A stretch of 64,000 nt of DNA. It comes from Caldimonas tepidiphila (GTDB taxonomy: Bacteria; Pseudomonadota; Gammaproteobacteria; Burkholderiales; Burkholderiaceae_C). Numbering within the stretch: the stretch's first letter is position 1; every line of letters begins with the position of its first letter. The stretch is from NCBI RefSeq assembly GCF_003569765.1, contig NZ_QXMG01000003.1:149157-213156 (forward strand), written 5' to 3'. Below, piece after piece: positions 12,919 to 20,223 of this stretch. The translations under genes were made by a program, and so were the position numbers. The notes beneath the pieces were generated by a model that saw nothing but the letters and a program-made list of their open reading frames with translations, was not told where the DNA came from and did not search any database.

Positions 12919-13103
12919 TGATGACCGTGGTCCTGCTCGCCGCCTGTGCGGCGCCGCTGCCCTTCCGGGCCGGCGAGGAGCGGCTCGGCCCGATCGGCTG
13001 GTTCGACTACTGCGTCCGCCATCCCGACGAACCGGGCTGCGGATGGGCTGCCGCTGCCGCGCAGCCGCAGACCGCGGCCTCGGGACCGGCGGCAGGACTC
13101 TGA
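12900..13103 (+). CDS. Small putative lipoprotein
   Basis: The ATG at 12900 lies inside the 3' end of the protease gene and is preceded by GGAGG (about 12888-12892), indicating translational coupling. The 67-residue product has a short signal peptide ending in a lipobox (VVLLAACAAP, Cys near residue 16). A short mature part follows, containing GPIGWFDYCVRHPDEPGCGW. No family is recognised. Being coupled to a periplasmic protease, it could be an accessory or anchor for it, but that is only inferred from position. Confidence 0.6.
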   Translation: MVRGALMMTVVLLAACAAPLPFRAGEERLGPIGWFDYCVRHPDEPGCGWAAAAAQPQTAASGPAAGL

Positions 13104-13117
13104 GCCGCGGCCCCGGG

Positions 13118-13141
13118 GGGCCGGGCTCGCAGGCCCGGCCC
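13118..13141. terminator. Hairpin between convergent small genes
   Basis: GGGCCGGGC (13118-13126) pairs with GCCCGGCCC (13133-13141) around a 6-base loop, between the stop codons of the lipoprotein gene and the convergent membrane protein gene. It has no T-run. Confidence 0.5.
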
Positions 13142-13155
13142 GGTCGTGCCTTGCC

Positions 13156-13359
13156 TCAATGGCGATGGAAGAAGCCGAGGCAGCGCACGATGATGCCGAG
13201 CAGCCCCAGCAGCAGCAGGCTCACCAGGCCCAGCACCAGCACGCCGGCCAGCGCCCCCAGCAGGATCTCCTCCGACCAGCCGGCCTTCTCGTAGCTCGCC
13301 CACGCGCCCCACCCCATCGGCACGAGCAGGAAGAGGAAGCGCAACATCTTTTCCGCCAT
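13156..13359 (-). CDS. Small two-helix membrane protein
   Basis: The 67-residue protein starts at ATG 13359 after a very good ribosome site (GGGGAGGTTCC on the minus strand). It contains two hydrophobic segments (MLRFLFLLVPMGWGAWASY and a long LLGALAGVLVLGLVSLLLLGLLGIIV), then a short HRH tail. I do not recognise a family. The clean start signal and well-defined helices make it a credible gene. It stands alone, facing the lipoprotein gene across a hairpin. Confidence 0.65.
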   Translation of the reverse strand: MAEKMLRFLFLLVPMGWGAWASYEKAGWSEEILLGALAGVLVLGLVSLLLLGLLGIIVRCLGFFHRH

Positions 13360-13739
13360 GGAACCTCCCCGACAAGCCATCGCGACACGAGCGTCGCTCG
13401 GTTTCAGGGTAGAGGGCGGCCACGGGCGCGGAGGCAATGCCCGGGGAGAGCCTGCGCCCAGGGCGCTGCGATGACCCGTCCGGGGGGATCCCCCGTTCAT
13501 GCCTGCTCCCGTGCATGCCTGCTCCCGGGCAGGCAGGCCTGTCCGGGAAAGCCACCGCCTTCCCGTTTCCACCAGGGAGTGCCCGAGGGGCCGCACGTGC
13601 CTGCCGGCGCCATGCGGCGCCTGCGCATGCAGCAGGGGTTCAGGGTGCGGGGGCGAGGCCGGCCGAGCCGGCAGCGGGACGGGGCGGCCCGCGAAGGAGA
13701 CGGCAGGGACCGCGCGCGGCGCGGTCCTGCCCGGAGAAA
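13360..13739. other. Gene-free stretch with a short direct repeat and terminator hairpin
   Basis: About 380 bp lack a convincing gene on either strand. The stretch contains a 16-bp-spaced direct repeat (CATGCCTGCTCCCG at 13498-13511 and 13514-13527). The second copy forms a small inverted repeat with the following GGGCAGGC. It also holds the presumed promoter of the minus-strand membrane protein and, at its right end, a terminator hairpin for the next minus-strand gene. Open frames here have no start signals or recognisable content. Confidence 0.5.
13703..13730 (-). terminator. Hairpin terminator of the 95-residue hypothetical gene
   Basis: GCAGGGACCGCGC and GCGCGGTCCTGC pair with one bulged G just past the stop codon of the minus-strand gene at 13740. 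There is no clear T-run on the minus strand. Confidence 0.45.
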
Positions 13740-14027
13740 TCAGCCGACCTCCTGGTCCAGCCGCGCCAGCAGGCGTTCGACCTCCGTGTCGAATACCTGC
13801 AGCACCCGGTCCGCCACCGGACGGTTCAGCAGCGAGACCCGCGCCTCCTCCGTCCGGTAGAGCAGCGCCTCGCCGAGCAGCTTCGTGCCCTCGCCGGCCT
13901 TCACGTCCCGCAGCACGCTGGTGAAGCACTCCAGTGCCACCAGCCGACCCTGCAGGTCGTGGAGCTTTTCGGTGATGTCGTTGAGCTTGTCCATCGCGCC
14001 ACAGGCGCTCCGCCGTGCAGGTGTCAT
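13740..14027 (-). CDS. Hypothetical small soluble helical protein
   Basis: A 95-residue frame (84 residues if started at the internal ATG 13994, MDKLNDITEKL). The composition is that of a soluble, amphipathic all-helical protein: heptad-like Leu/Val spacing in DKLNDITEKLHDLQGRLVALE and again in DRVLQVFDTEVERLLARLDQEVG suggests a coiled coil. Neither start has a perfect ribosome site; GGAG lies 11 bp before ATG 13994, so the shorter form is plausible. No family is recognised. Codon use matches its neighbours and a hairpin follows the stop, which supports a real gene. Confidence 0.6.
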   Translation of the reverse strand: MTPARRSACGAMDKLNDITEKLHDLQGRLVALECFTSVLRDVKAGEGTKLLGEALLYRTEEARVSLLNRPVADRVLQVFDTEVERLLARLDQEVG

Positions 14028-14217
14028 GGGTGACTAGCGTAGCCGCCGGCTGCCGCAGGGCAATCCCCGACTTGAACCGCCCTGATCAGGGCGGGGGGAT
14101 GGGGGGCCGCGCCGACCCGGTGGGGCGAGCCGGCGCCGGGACGCCCCGATCTCGGCCCTGCGCCTGCCGCAGCGGCGCCTCCGGCTCGCCCGGCAGCTCG
14201 GGGATCACCCCGCGCAG

Positions 14218-14665
14218 TCAGGCCTTGCCCGGCTCGTGGTGGTAGCGCTCGTGCCAGTGCTGCTTGGCGGCGTAGGGGGGCAGCGCGAAGGGCACCGGGT
14301 AGGTCCTTGAAGCGCCCGTGCCCCTGCATCACGTCGCCGAGGCGCTGCGGGATCGTCAGCAGCAGCCCGGTGTGCTCGAGCACGAAGGCCGCGCCGAGGA
14401 AATTGGGAATCTGCAGCGCGACGCGGCGCCGGATGCGCTGGCGCGCCGGCTCGCGCTCGATGATCAGGTGCCCGGTGCCGGAGCTGCCGACCAGCGCGTG
14501 TTCCTCGGCCTCGAGCTGCGCCAGCGACAGCGCCCCGCGCACGCGCGGGTGGTCGCGCCATGCAGACGTCGTGCTGCCGGAACAGCGCCTGCTGGTAGAA
14601 GCCCGCCTCGAGCTGCGCGATGAAGCCGAGCGCGAGTTCGGCCTCGCCCTGCTCCAGCATGCGGC
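14218..14665 (-). pseudogene. LysR-family regulator remnant (C-terminal, two frameshifts)
   Basis: Three successive minus-strand frames together rebuild the effector-binding half of a LysR regulator. The first reads MLEQGEAELALGFIAQLEAG and ALFRQHDVCM. After a one-base shift near 14558 it continues RDHPRVRGALSLAQLE, SGTGHLIIE, RRVALQIPNF and TIPQRLGDVMQG. After a second shift near 14300 it ends PFALPPYAAKQHWHERYH to a TGA at 14218. The DNA-binding half is absent: beyond about 14665 the sequence stops resembling LysR and unrelated sequence follows. The gene is therefore dead. Frame breaks could in principle be sequencing errors, but the missing N-terminus cannot. Confidence 0.75.
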
Positions 14666-14822
14666 GAGCGGCTTCATGCTCGACGAGGCCGACACCTGCT
14701 GTGCGCGGCCCTTCGCCGCGGTGCGCCTCGTCAAGCGCAGCGCCGATGCGCCCGCCTTCCTCTTCGTCGCCGACGAGAGCCCGCTGCACCGCAAGCTCGG
14801 CATCCATGAAGTGCGCGGCTGA
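14660..14822 (+). pseudogene. Possible 3' fragment of an unidentified gene
   Basis: Immediately beyond the LysR remnant the plus strand reads like real protein for about 50 codons: SGFMLDEADTCCARPFAAVR, then SADAPAFLFVADESPLHRKL ending GIHEVRG and TGA 14822. The frame upstream of this point is antisense to the LysR remnant, so the 5' part is missing. I do not recognise the family. It looks like the surviving end of a gene cut by the same rearrangement that truncated the LysR gene. Confidence 0.35.
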
Positions 14823-15153
14823 ACCGAGGCTGCGCACGAGGTCCGGCGCCGAGCCGCCCGGAGACAAGAACAGGGCCCGGCACGCGGCAGGCAGGGAAGG
14901 CGGGATCTCGGCTCCCGATCGCTTCGCGCCGGCAATCGATCGTCCGCCCCGATCCGCTGTGTCGAGCGGGCCGGGGAAAACAGGTCGCTGCCGAATCACC
15001 ATTTCCCCAGGTCGGGGCGAGGCGAAAACACGCCTCGAAGAAGTAGCATGAATTCGGCCTGCTTCGTGCAGCCGGCTTCGAACGGGTGCTTGCGTCCTTT
15101 GCGGGAGCCGGGACGCAGGACTTCGGCGGCACTCCCGTGCAGGAGGAAGAGCG
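14823..15153. other. Non-coding leader region upstream of the homocysteine methyltransferase
   Basis: About 330 bp without a supported gene. It contains a perfect 7-bp hairpin, CGAGGCG (15018-15024)/CGCCTCG (15031-15037) with an AAAACA loop, roughly 120 bp before the methyltransferase start. No known riboswitch core was recognised by eye. The stretch has visibly more A/T than its surroundings and may carry the promoter of the downstream gene. Confidence 0.4.
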
Positions 15154-16101
15154 ATGGCCAAGTATCGCGGGCAACTGCCGCAACTGGGGGACGGCCTCTT
15201 CGCAACGGACGGAGGGCTGGAGACCACCCTCATTTTCGACGAAGGCATCGAACTCCCCTCCTTCGCGGCTTTCGTGCTGCTCGACAGCGACGAAGGGCGT
15301 GCGGTGTTGCGCAAGTACTTCCGCAGTTACGGCGCAATCGCCGCACGGCACGGGATGGGAATCGTTCTGGAAAGCCCGACATGGCGGGCGAATCGCGACT
15401 GGGGCGCCAGGCTCGGCCACTCCCGCGAATCCCTCGACCGATTGAACCGGGAAGCGATCGGCCTGCTGGTCGAATTGCGCGGCGAGATGGAAGCGGGCGG
15501 CAAGGAACCGGTCGTCATCAGCGGCAACATCGGCCCGAGAGGGGACGGCTACTCGGTCTCCGTCAGGATGAGCAGTGCGGAGGCGGAAAGCTATCACCGC
15601 CAGCAGATCGAAACCTTCGCACAGACGGAGGCGGACATGGTGGCCGCCTTCACGTTGAACCATGTCGACGAGGCGACCGGTATCGCGCGCGCCGCGCGGG
15701 CGTTCGGGATGCCGGTGGCGCTCTCCTTCACGGTCGAGACCGACGGGCGCCTTCCTGACGGGCAGACGCTGCGTGAAGCGATCGAAGCGACCGACGACGC
15801 GACGACAGGCTCTGCGGCCTACTACATGGTCAACTGCGCCCACCCGACGCACCTGGAGGATGCCCTCGCCGAGGGCGGGGAATGGCTTTCCCGGCTGCGC
15901 GGCGTGCGCGCCAATGCCTCGCGCAAGAGCCACAAGGAACTCGACGAGGCCAGCGCTCTCGACGCCGGGGATCCGCGGGAACTCGGCAGCCAGTATGCGG
16001 ACTTGCAGCGGATGCTGCCCTTCCTGAGCGTGGTCGGTGGCTGCTGCGGCACCGACCAGAGACATGTGGACGCCATATGCAAGGCGCTCACGCGCGGGTG
16101 A
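15154..16101 (+). CDS. Homocysteine S-methyltransferase family protein
   Basis: The 315-residue protein is a single homocysteine-binding (betaine-homocysteine methyltransferase-like) barrel. The zinc ligands are visible as the cysteine in YYMVNCAHP near residue 229 and the Cys-Cys pair in VVGGCCGTDQRHV near 299. The N-terminal FATDGGLETTLIFDEGIELP is also typical. Family members move a methyl group, often from S-methylmethionine, to homocysteine. The start ATG 15154 follows GGAGGAAG. Codon use shows more GAA and fewer G/C third positions than the neighbours, and the gene sits in a gene-poor patch beside pseudogene remnants, so it may have been acquired. Confidence 0.85.
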   Translation: MAKYRGQLPQLGDGLFATDGGLETTLIFDEGIELPSFAAFVLLDSDEGRAVLRKYFRSYGAIAARHGMGIVLESPTWRANRDWGARLGHSRESLDRLNREAIGLLVELRGEMEAGGKEPVVISGNIGPRGDGYSVSVRMSSAEAESYHRQQIETFAQTEADMVAAFTLNHVDEATGIARAARAFGMPVALSFTVETDGRLPDGQTLREAIEATDDATTGSAAYYMVNCAHPTHLEDALAEGGEWLSRLRGVRANASRKSHKELDEASALDAGDPRELGSQYADLQRMLPFLSVVGGCCGTDQRHVDAICKALTRG

Positions 16102-16403
16102 GGACGGCAGGACCGCGTTTCGGTCGCGCGCCCCCCACCCCTTGCTCCTTCTCGTGCAATCCACGCACGTGCCGGGAGCGAGCCGGCCGATGGCGTGCCG
16201 GCGAGCGAGGTGGCGCTGCGTCGGCTGCGTCGAGGAACGGCCGCGGCGCTCTCGCCGGGTCCGAGTCGATGCAGCGTGCGCGGCAGGAAGCCGAACGAGG
16301 ACTCGCGTCGCCTGAAGACGGCGGCCGTTCGCCTGCCCTCGGGCCAAGCAAGCCCGCCCTGTCGAATCCGGTGTGCCGCCCCTCGGCCGGGCACCGACTG
16401 CCT
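16102..16403. other. Gene-free stretch
   Basis: About 300 bp between the methyltransferase stop and the small minus-strand gene. Open frames on both strands are Arg/Pro/Ser-rich shadow-type translations without start signals. No repeat, hairpin with T-run or promoter stands out. Confidence 0.5.
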
Positions 16404-16655
16404 CTAGCGCCTGCGCTCCTCTTGCGGCGAGCGGCCCTCGCGACCCCGTTCCACGGGCCGGTACGCCTTGGCCGGACGCATCGACAAGCCGGCCGCCGGG
16501 GGAAAAGCCGCCGGACCGGCCGCGGAGGACCGCAGCGGTTCCTCCGGCTGCGTCAGCCCGAGGACGGCCGCCCCGAACTTGTTCTCGCCCTGCACCTCCG
16601 TCATTCCGAACAGCAGGACGGCCACTCCCACCAGGCCCCAATCGAGCATCCGCAT
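16404..16655 (-). CDS. Small single-helix membrane protein
   Basis: The 83-residue product starts at ATG 16655, six bases after a near-perfect ribosome site (GGAAGGAG on the minus strand). That decides the start against a longer open frame. It begins MRMLDWGLVGVAVLLFGMTE, a single transmembrane segment, followed by a soluble tail rich in Pro/Ala and ending in a run of Arg/Glu. No family is recognised. The strong ribosome site and the perfect hairpin just upstream of it suggest a real gene with a structured leader. Confidence 0.6.
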   Translation of the reverse strand: MRMLDWGLVGVAVLLFGMTEVQGENKFGAAVLGLTQPEEPLRSSAAGPAAFPPAAGLSMRPAKAYRPVERGREGRSPQEERRR

Positions 16656-17079
16656 CACCGACTCCTTCCGAAGGGGGACCCGGCTCGCAGGCGCTGCCGG
16701 GTCCCCCCGCCCCCGCCCGAAAGCAAGGTTCGCGCCTCCACCCGCCGCGTCGGACCCGCCCGCGGGCCCCGCCGCCCGGCAAGAGGTGCCGTGCCGCCGG
16801 CAGCCCGGCCGTGAAATTTCGCGGCAGGCCTCCGGGATTTGCACGCGCCTGCCTGGCGCTCGCCCTTGCGGCTCCCGCTCAAGGCCGGCCCCCCGGGATG
16901 CGGCCGCAAGCCCTGCGTGCGTCCACCCGGGGCCGCTCCTGCGGGAATCGAGCATTCCGCCAGCCAAGCCTGACGTTCTGCCAATTCCCTGCGCAAAACG
17001 CGACATTCCTGTCACTTCAGCTTGGCGGTGGGCTTGCGCAGACTGGGAGGCATTCCCAGCCACCCTAACGACCCCGCCC
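16656..17079. other. Divergent intergenic region with a strong hairpin
   Basis: About 420 bp between the small membrane protein and ornithine cyclodeaminase. A perfect 11-bp stem, GGGGGACCCGG (16673-16683)/CCGGGTCCCCC (16697-16707), lies directly upstream of the small gene's ribosome site on the minus strand. The right half, nearer 16960-17050, is more A/T-rich (CATTCCTGTCACTTCAGC) and probably carries the ornithine cyclodeaminase promoter and any Lrp sites. No further gene is supported. Confidence 0.5.
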
Positions 17080-18174
17080 ATGAAGAACCAGAACCGCCGC
17101 CTCCCCGGCACCCTCTACCTCGGCGCCCGCGACATGATCCGCCTCGTGCAGCGCAAGGGCCTCTCCGCCTGCATCGCCGGCGTGGCCGAGCGCATCCGCC
17201 GCGACTTCCTGCGCTGGAGCGAGTTCGACAAGAGTGCCCGCGTGGCCTGCCACTCGCGCGACGGCGTGATCGAGCTGATGCCGATCGCCGACGGGCGCGA
17301 CTTCGCCTTCAAGTACGTCAACGGCCACCCGCGGAACACCCGCGAGGGGCTGCCGACCGTGATGGCCTTCGGCGTGCTCGCCGACGTCGCCACCGGCGCG
17401 CCGCGCTTCCTGGGGGAGCTGACGCTGACCACCGCGATCCGCACCGCCGCGATGTCGGCGCTGGCCGCGCGCGCGCTGGCCCGCCCGGGCAGCCGCAGCA
17501 TGGCGCTGATCGGCAACGGCGCGCAGAGCGAGTTCCAGGCGCTCGCCTTCCGCAACCTGCTCGGCATCCGCGAGCTGCGCCTGCACGACACCGACGCGGC
17601 GGCGAGCGCCAAGCTCGCCGCCAACCTCGCGGGCGAGGGCCTGCGGCTGCGCGTGTGCCGCAGCACCGCGGAGGCGGTGCACGGCGCCGACATCGTCACC
17701 ACCGTGACGGCGGACAAGACCAACGCGACGATCCTCGTACCGGAGATGATCGAGCCCGGCATGCACGTCAACGCGGTCGGCGGCGACTGCCCCGGCAAGA
17801 CCGAGTTGCATGCCGGCGTGCTGTCGCGCAGCGCCGTGTTCGTCGAGTTCGAGCCGCAGACCCGCATCGAGGGCGACATCCAGCAGATGCCGGGGGACTT
17901 CCCCGTCACCGAGCTGTGGCGGGTGCTCGCGGGCCTGCATCCCGGCCGCGCCGACGCCTCGCAGGTCACGGTGTTCGACTCGGTGGGCTTCGCGCTGGAG
18001 GACTACTCGGCGCTGTGCTTCATGCGCGACGCCGCGGCCGAGCTCGGCCTCGGGGAGGCGATCGAGCTGATCCCGCAGGCCGAGGACCCGAAGGACCTGT
18101 TCGGGCTGCTGCGCCCGCCGGCCCCGGTGGCGGCAAGGGCCGCGGAGGCCGCGCCCGCCGGCCTCGCCGCCTGA
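17080..18174 (+). CDS. Ornithine cyclodeaminase
   Basis: The 364-residue enzyme belongs to the ornithine cyclodeaminase/mu-crystallin family, which converts L-ornithine to L-proline and ammonia with NAD. Visible features are the N-terminal substrate arm with FKYVNGHPRNTREGLPTVMA near residues 84-103, the Rossmann motif ALIGNGAQSEFQ near 142, and VNAVGGDCPGKTEL near 230, which carries the conserved Asp. The length and motifs fit the longer OCD type rather than alanine-dehydrogenase-like members. An Lrp-family regulator gene lies immediately downstream facing it, a common pairing for amino acid catabolism. Confidence 0.9.
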   Translation: MKNQNRRLPGTLYLGARDMIRLVQRKGLSACIAGVAERIRRDFLRWSEFDKSARVACHSRDGVIELMPIADGRDFAFKYVNGHPRNTREGLPTVMAFGVLADVATGAPRFLGELTLTTAIRTAAMSALAARALARPGSRSMALIGNGAQSEFQALAFRNLLGIRELRLHDTDAAASAKLAANLAGEGLRLRVCRSTAEAVHGADIVTTVTADKTNATILVPEMIEPGMHVNAVGGDCPGKTELHAGVLSRSAVFVEFEPQTRIEGDIQQMPGDFPVTELWRVLAGLHPGRADASQVTVFDSVGFALEDYSALCFMRDAAAELGLGEAIELIPQAEDPKDLFGLLRPPAPVAARAAEAAPAGLAA

Positions 18175-18204
18175 ACCGGACGCGGGCCCGGCCCGGGCGG
18201 CGGG

Positions 18205-18231
18205 GCCTGCGGCGCCTGCGCTGCCGCAGGC
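18205..18231. terminator. Hairpin between ocd and the Lrp gene
   Basis: GCCTGCGGC (18205-18213) pairs with GCCGCAGGC (18223-18231) between two convergent stop codons. There is no T-run. Confidence 0.5.
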
Positions 18232-18253
18232 GGCCGGATGCCGCGGCGCGGCT

Positions 18254-18673
18254 TCAGCGGAAGCTTGCGAGCAGGATGCTCGTCTCGGTGTGGCGGATGC
18301 CCTTGAGCAGGCGCACGCGCTCGAGCACGTCAGAGAGCTCGGCCATCGACTCGACGCTCAGCTCGGCCAGCAGGTCCCAGCGGCCGTTGGTGTCGTGCAG
18401 CGCCTGCACGGCCGGCTCGCCGAGCAGGCCGGCGACGACCTCGCGGGTCTGGTTGCCCTCCACCAGCACGCCCATCCAGGCGCGGATGCGTTCGGGCTCG
18501 GCATCGGGCCGCAGCCGCACCGTGTAGCCGACGATGACCTGCTCGTCCTCGAGCTTGCGCAGCCGGTTGGAGACGGTGGCGCGCGACACGCCGAGCTTGC
18601 CCGCCAAGGTGGCAACACTCATGCGCGCGTCCTTGCGCAGCAGCGAGATGAGTCGTCGGTCGGTGCTGTCCAT
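18254..18673 (-). CDS. Lrp/AsnC family transcriptional regulator
   Basis: The 139-residue protein has an N-terminal winged helix-turn-helix (MDSTDRRLISLLRKDARMSV, then LAGKLGVSRATVSNRLRKLE) and a C-terminal RAM/AsnC effector domain (GVLVEGNQTREVVAGLLGEP; HDTNGRWDLLAELSVESMAE). The start ATG 18673 is the standard N-terminus for the family. It faces ornithine cyclodeaminase, which it most plausibly regulates in response to an amino acid; this is inferred from position. The upstream hairpin at 18757-18785 separates it from the c-di-GMP operon. Confidence 0.92.
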   Translation of the reverse strand: MDSTDRRLISLLRKDARMSVATLAGKLGVSRATVSNRLRKLEDEQVIVGYTVRLRPDAEPERIRAWMGVLVEGNQTREVVAGLLGEPAVQALHDTNGRWDLLAELSVESMAELSDVLERVRLLKGIRHTETSILLASFR

Positions 18674-18756
18674 CGTCGTGCGGGGCCCCCGGGGTCGGAG
18701 TTCGGCCGTGGCGCCGGGCCGCGGCCGCCGAGGCGATGATAGACCGCATGGGGCGA

Positions 18757-18785
18757 CGGCACCGGCGGGGCCCCCGCCGGTGCCG
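18757..18785 (-). terminator. Strong hairpin terminator of the GGDEF-EAL/HDOD operon
   Basis: A perfect 13-bp stem, CGGCACCGGCGGG (18757-18769) with CCCGCCGGTGCCG (18773-18785), has only a 3-base loop. It lies 17 bp past the HDOD gene stop codon. No T-run follows, as often in very GC-rich genomes. Confidence 0.6.
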
Positions 18786-18801
18786 CGCGGGACGGCGGGC
18801 C

Positions 18802-20223
18802 CTACCCGAGCGACTTCTCGATCAGCGCCTTGATGCGCTCCACGTAGCGGAACTCTTCCTCCTTCAGCGGCTCGGCGCGTCCCGCCGCGCCCCAGTCGAG
18901 GCACAGCAGGCCGACGGGCTGGCGCGCCGGGCCGAGCGGCAGCAGCAGCAGCGACTTCGCGGCCGGGAAGGCCTGCGCGAACCACGCCGGGATGCGGCGG
19001 GCGATGTTGGGCTCGGTCGTGTCGGCGAGGTGGACCGCGCTGCCCTGCGCCAGCGCGATGTGGAACACGTTGGGCGAGAACGCCTCCTCGAACTGCATCC
19101 TGCGCATGTGCGGCTCCACGTCCAGCCCCATGCCCAGTGCCAGCTCGTAGCACTTGCGCGTCGGACGCCGCTGGAAGAACAGCACCCGGTTGGCGTCGAG
19201 CGCCTCCAGCAGGACCTCCAGGGTCATCGCGCGCAGCCTCGGGCCGCTCAGCGCGCCCTCCATGCCCTGCACCTCGCTCAGCCCGGCGGCCAGCTTCTGC
19301 AGCGTGGTGCGCAGCGGGACCGGTGCCGAGGCGCTGTCCGCGCCGGCCGCGCCCGCCGGCCGGATCGCGAGGGCCGCGGCGGCCTGCGCCTCGTCGACCT
19401 GCGCGATGCGGATCGCCTCGTCCGAGACGGCCCTCAGGCGCTCGGCCGGCAAGCCCACCGGCTCGGCGTAGCGCGCGGCGAGCGCCTCGATCTCGGCCGG
19501 CGCCGCCTCGCGCGACACGGCGTCGACGTAGCGCAGCGAGTACCCGGCCACCGAATGCACCCAGGACTGGTGCGCGTCCTCCGTGCCGAGGGGTTCGGCG
19601 ACATGCATGGCCAGCTCCCGCGGCAGCGCCCAGTGCCGGCAGACGCTGCACGCCAGCTGCGAGTAGCTCATCCCCAGCACCTCGGCGGAGACGGCCTCCT
19701 CGGAATCCGGATCCGGCCGGCGCGCCTGCACCGCTGCGAAGCGCTGCGGCAGGTAGACGCAGACCAGCAGCCGCCCGAGGCTGCGCAGCAGCGTGGCGAT
19801 GGTGACGATCTCCGCCTCGCGTCCGGAAGCCACGCCGCCGATGCGGCGCGCGACGACGCCGGCGATCACCGCCTTGGAGAGCTCGCGGCTCGCGCTCGCC
19901 GACTTCGCGGCCTGGCCGAGGTTGTCGATGAGCTTGAGCCCCATCGCGAGGTGGCCCACCGTCTCGGTGCCGAGGATGTAGACCGCCTTGGACACCGTCG
20001 AGACCGCGCCGCCGAAGGCCGAGTACATCGCCGAGTTCGCCAGGCGCAGCACCTTCTGCGTGAGCGCGAAGTCGCCCAGCACCGCGTCCACCAGGCGCGC
20101 GTCGGTGCGCTCCTCGTCGTTCAGCAGGCTCTGGATGCGCGCCAGCGTGGACGAGATGGCGGGGAAGTCGCCGCGCCGCGACATCTCGTCCATCAGGCGT
20201 GACAGGGTGGCAGTCGAAGTCAT
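18802..20223 (-). CDS. HDOD-GAF domain signalling protein
   Basis: The 473-residue protein carries an N-terminal HDOD domain (FPAISSTLARIQSLLND; DFALTQKVLRLANSAMYSAF; VSKAVYILGTETVGHLAMGL) over residues 15-215. This non-catalytic relative of HD-GYP lacks the HD metal pair. A GAF-like domain follows over about residues 310-470 (LEVLLEALDANRVLFFQRRP; KSLLLLPLGPARQPVGLLCL). HDOD proteins act as scaffolds in c-di-GMP, motility and stress signalling. Its ATG overlaps the stop codon of the upstream GGDEF-EAL gene (ATGA), so the two are translated together and probably act in one pathway. Confidence 0.88.
   Translation of the reverse strand: MTSTATLSRLMDEMSRRGDFPAISSTLARIQSLLNDEERTDARLVDAVLGDFALTQKVLRLANSAMYSAFGGAVSTVSKAVYILGTETVGHLAMGLKLIDNLGQAAKSASASRELSKAVIAGVVARRIGGVASGREAEIVTIATLLRSLGRLLVCVYLPQRFAAVQARRPDPDSEEAVSAEVLGMSYSQLACSVCRHWALPRELAMHVAEPLGTEDAHQSWVHSVAGYSLRYVDAVSREAAPAEIEALAARYAEPVGLPAERLRAVSDEAIRIAQVDEAQAAAALAIRPAGAAGADSASAPVPLRTTLQKLAAGLSEVQGMEGALSGPRLRAMTLEVLLEALDANRVLFFQRRPTRKCYELALGMGLDVEPHMRRMQFEEAFSPNVFHIALAQGSAVHLADTTEPNIARRIPAWFAQAFPAAKSLLLLPLGPARQPVGLLCLDWGAAGRAEPLKEEEFRYVERIKALIEKSLG

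Noticed and set aside
13498..13527. CRISPR-like repeat
   Set aside because: Only two short units with a 2-base gap, no spacers and no cas genes.
14307..14822. 171-codon plus-strand frame as one intact gene
   Set aside because: Its first two thirds are antisense to the clear LysR remnant; only the last 50 codons look like protein.
14823..15153. SAM or SAH riboswitch upstream of the homocysteine methyltransferase
   Set aside because: A hairpin exists, but none of the conserved core sequences of known SAM/SAH riboswitch classes could be recognised by eye.
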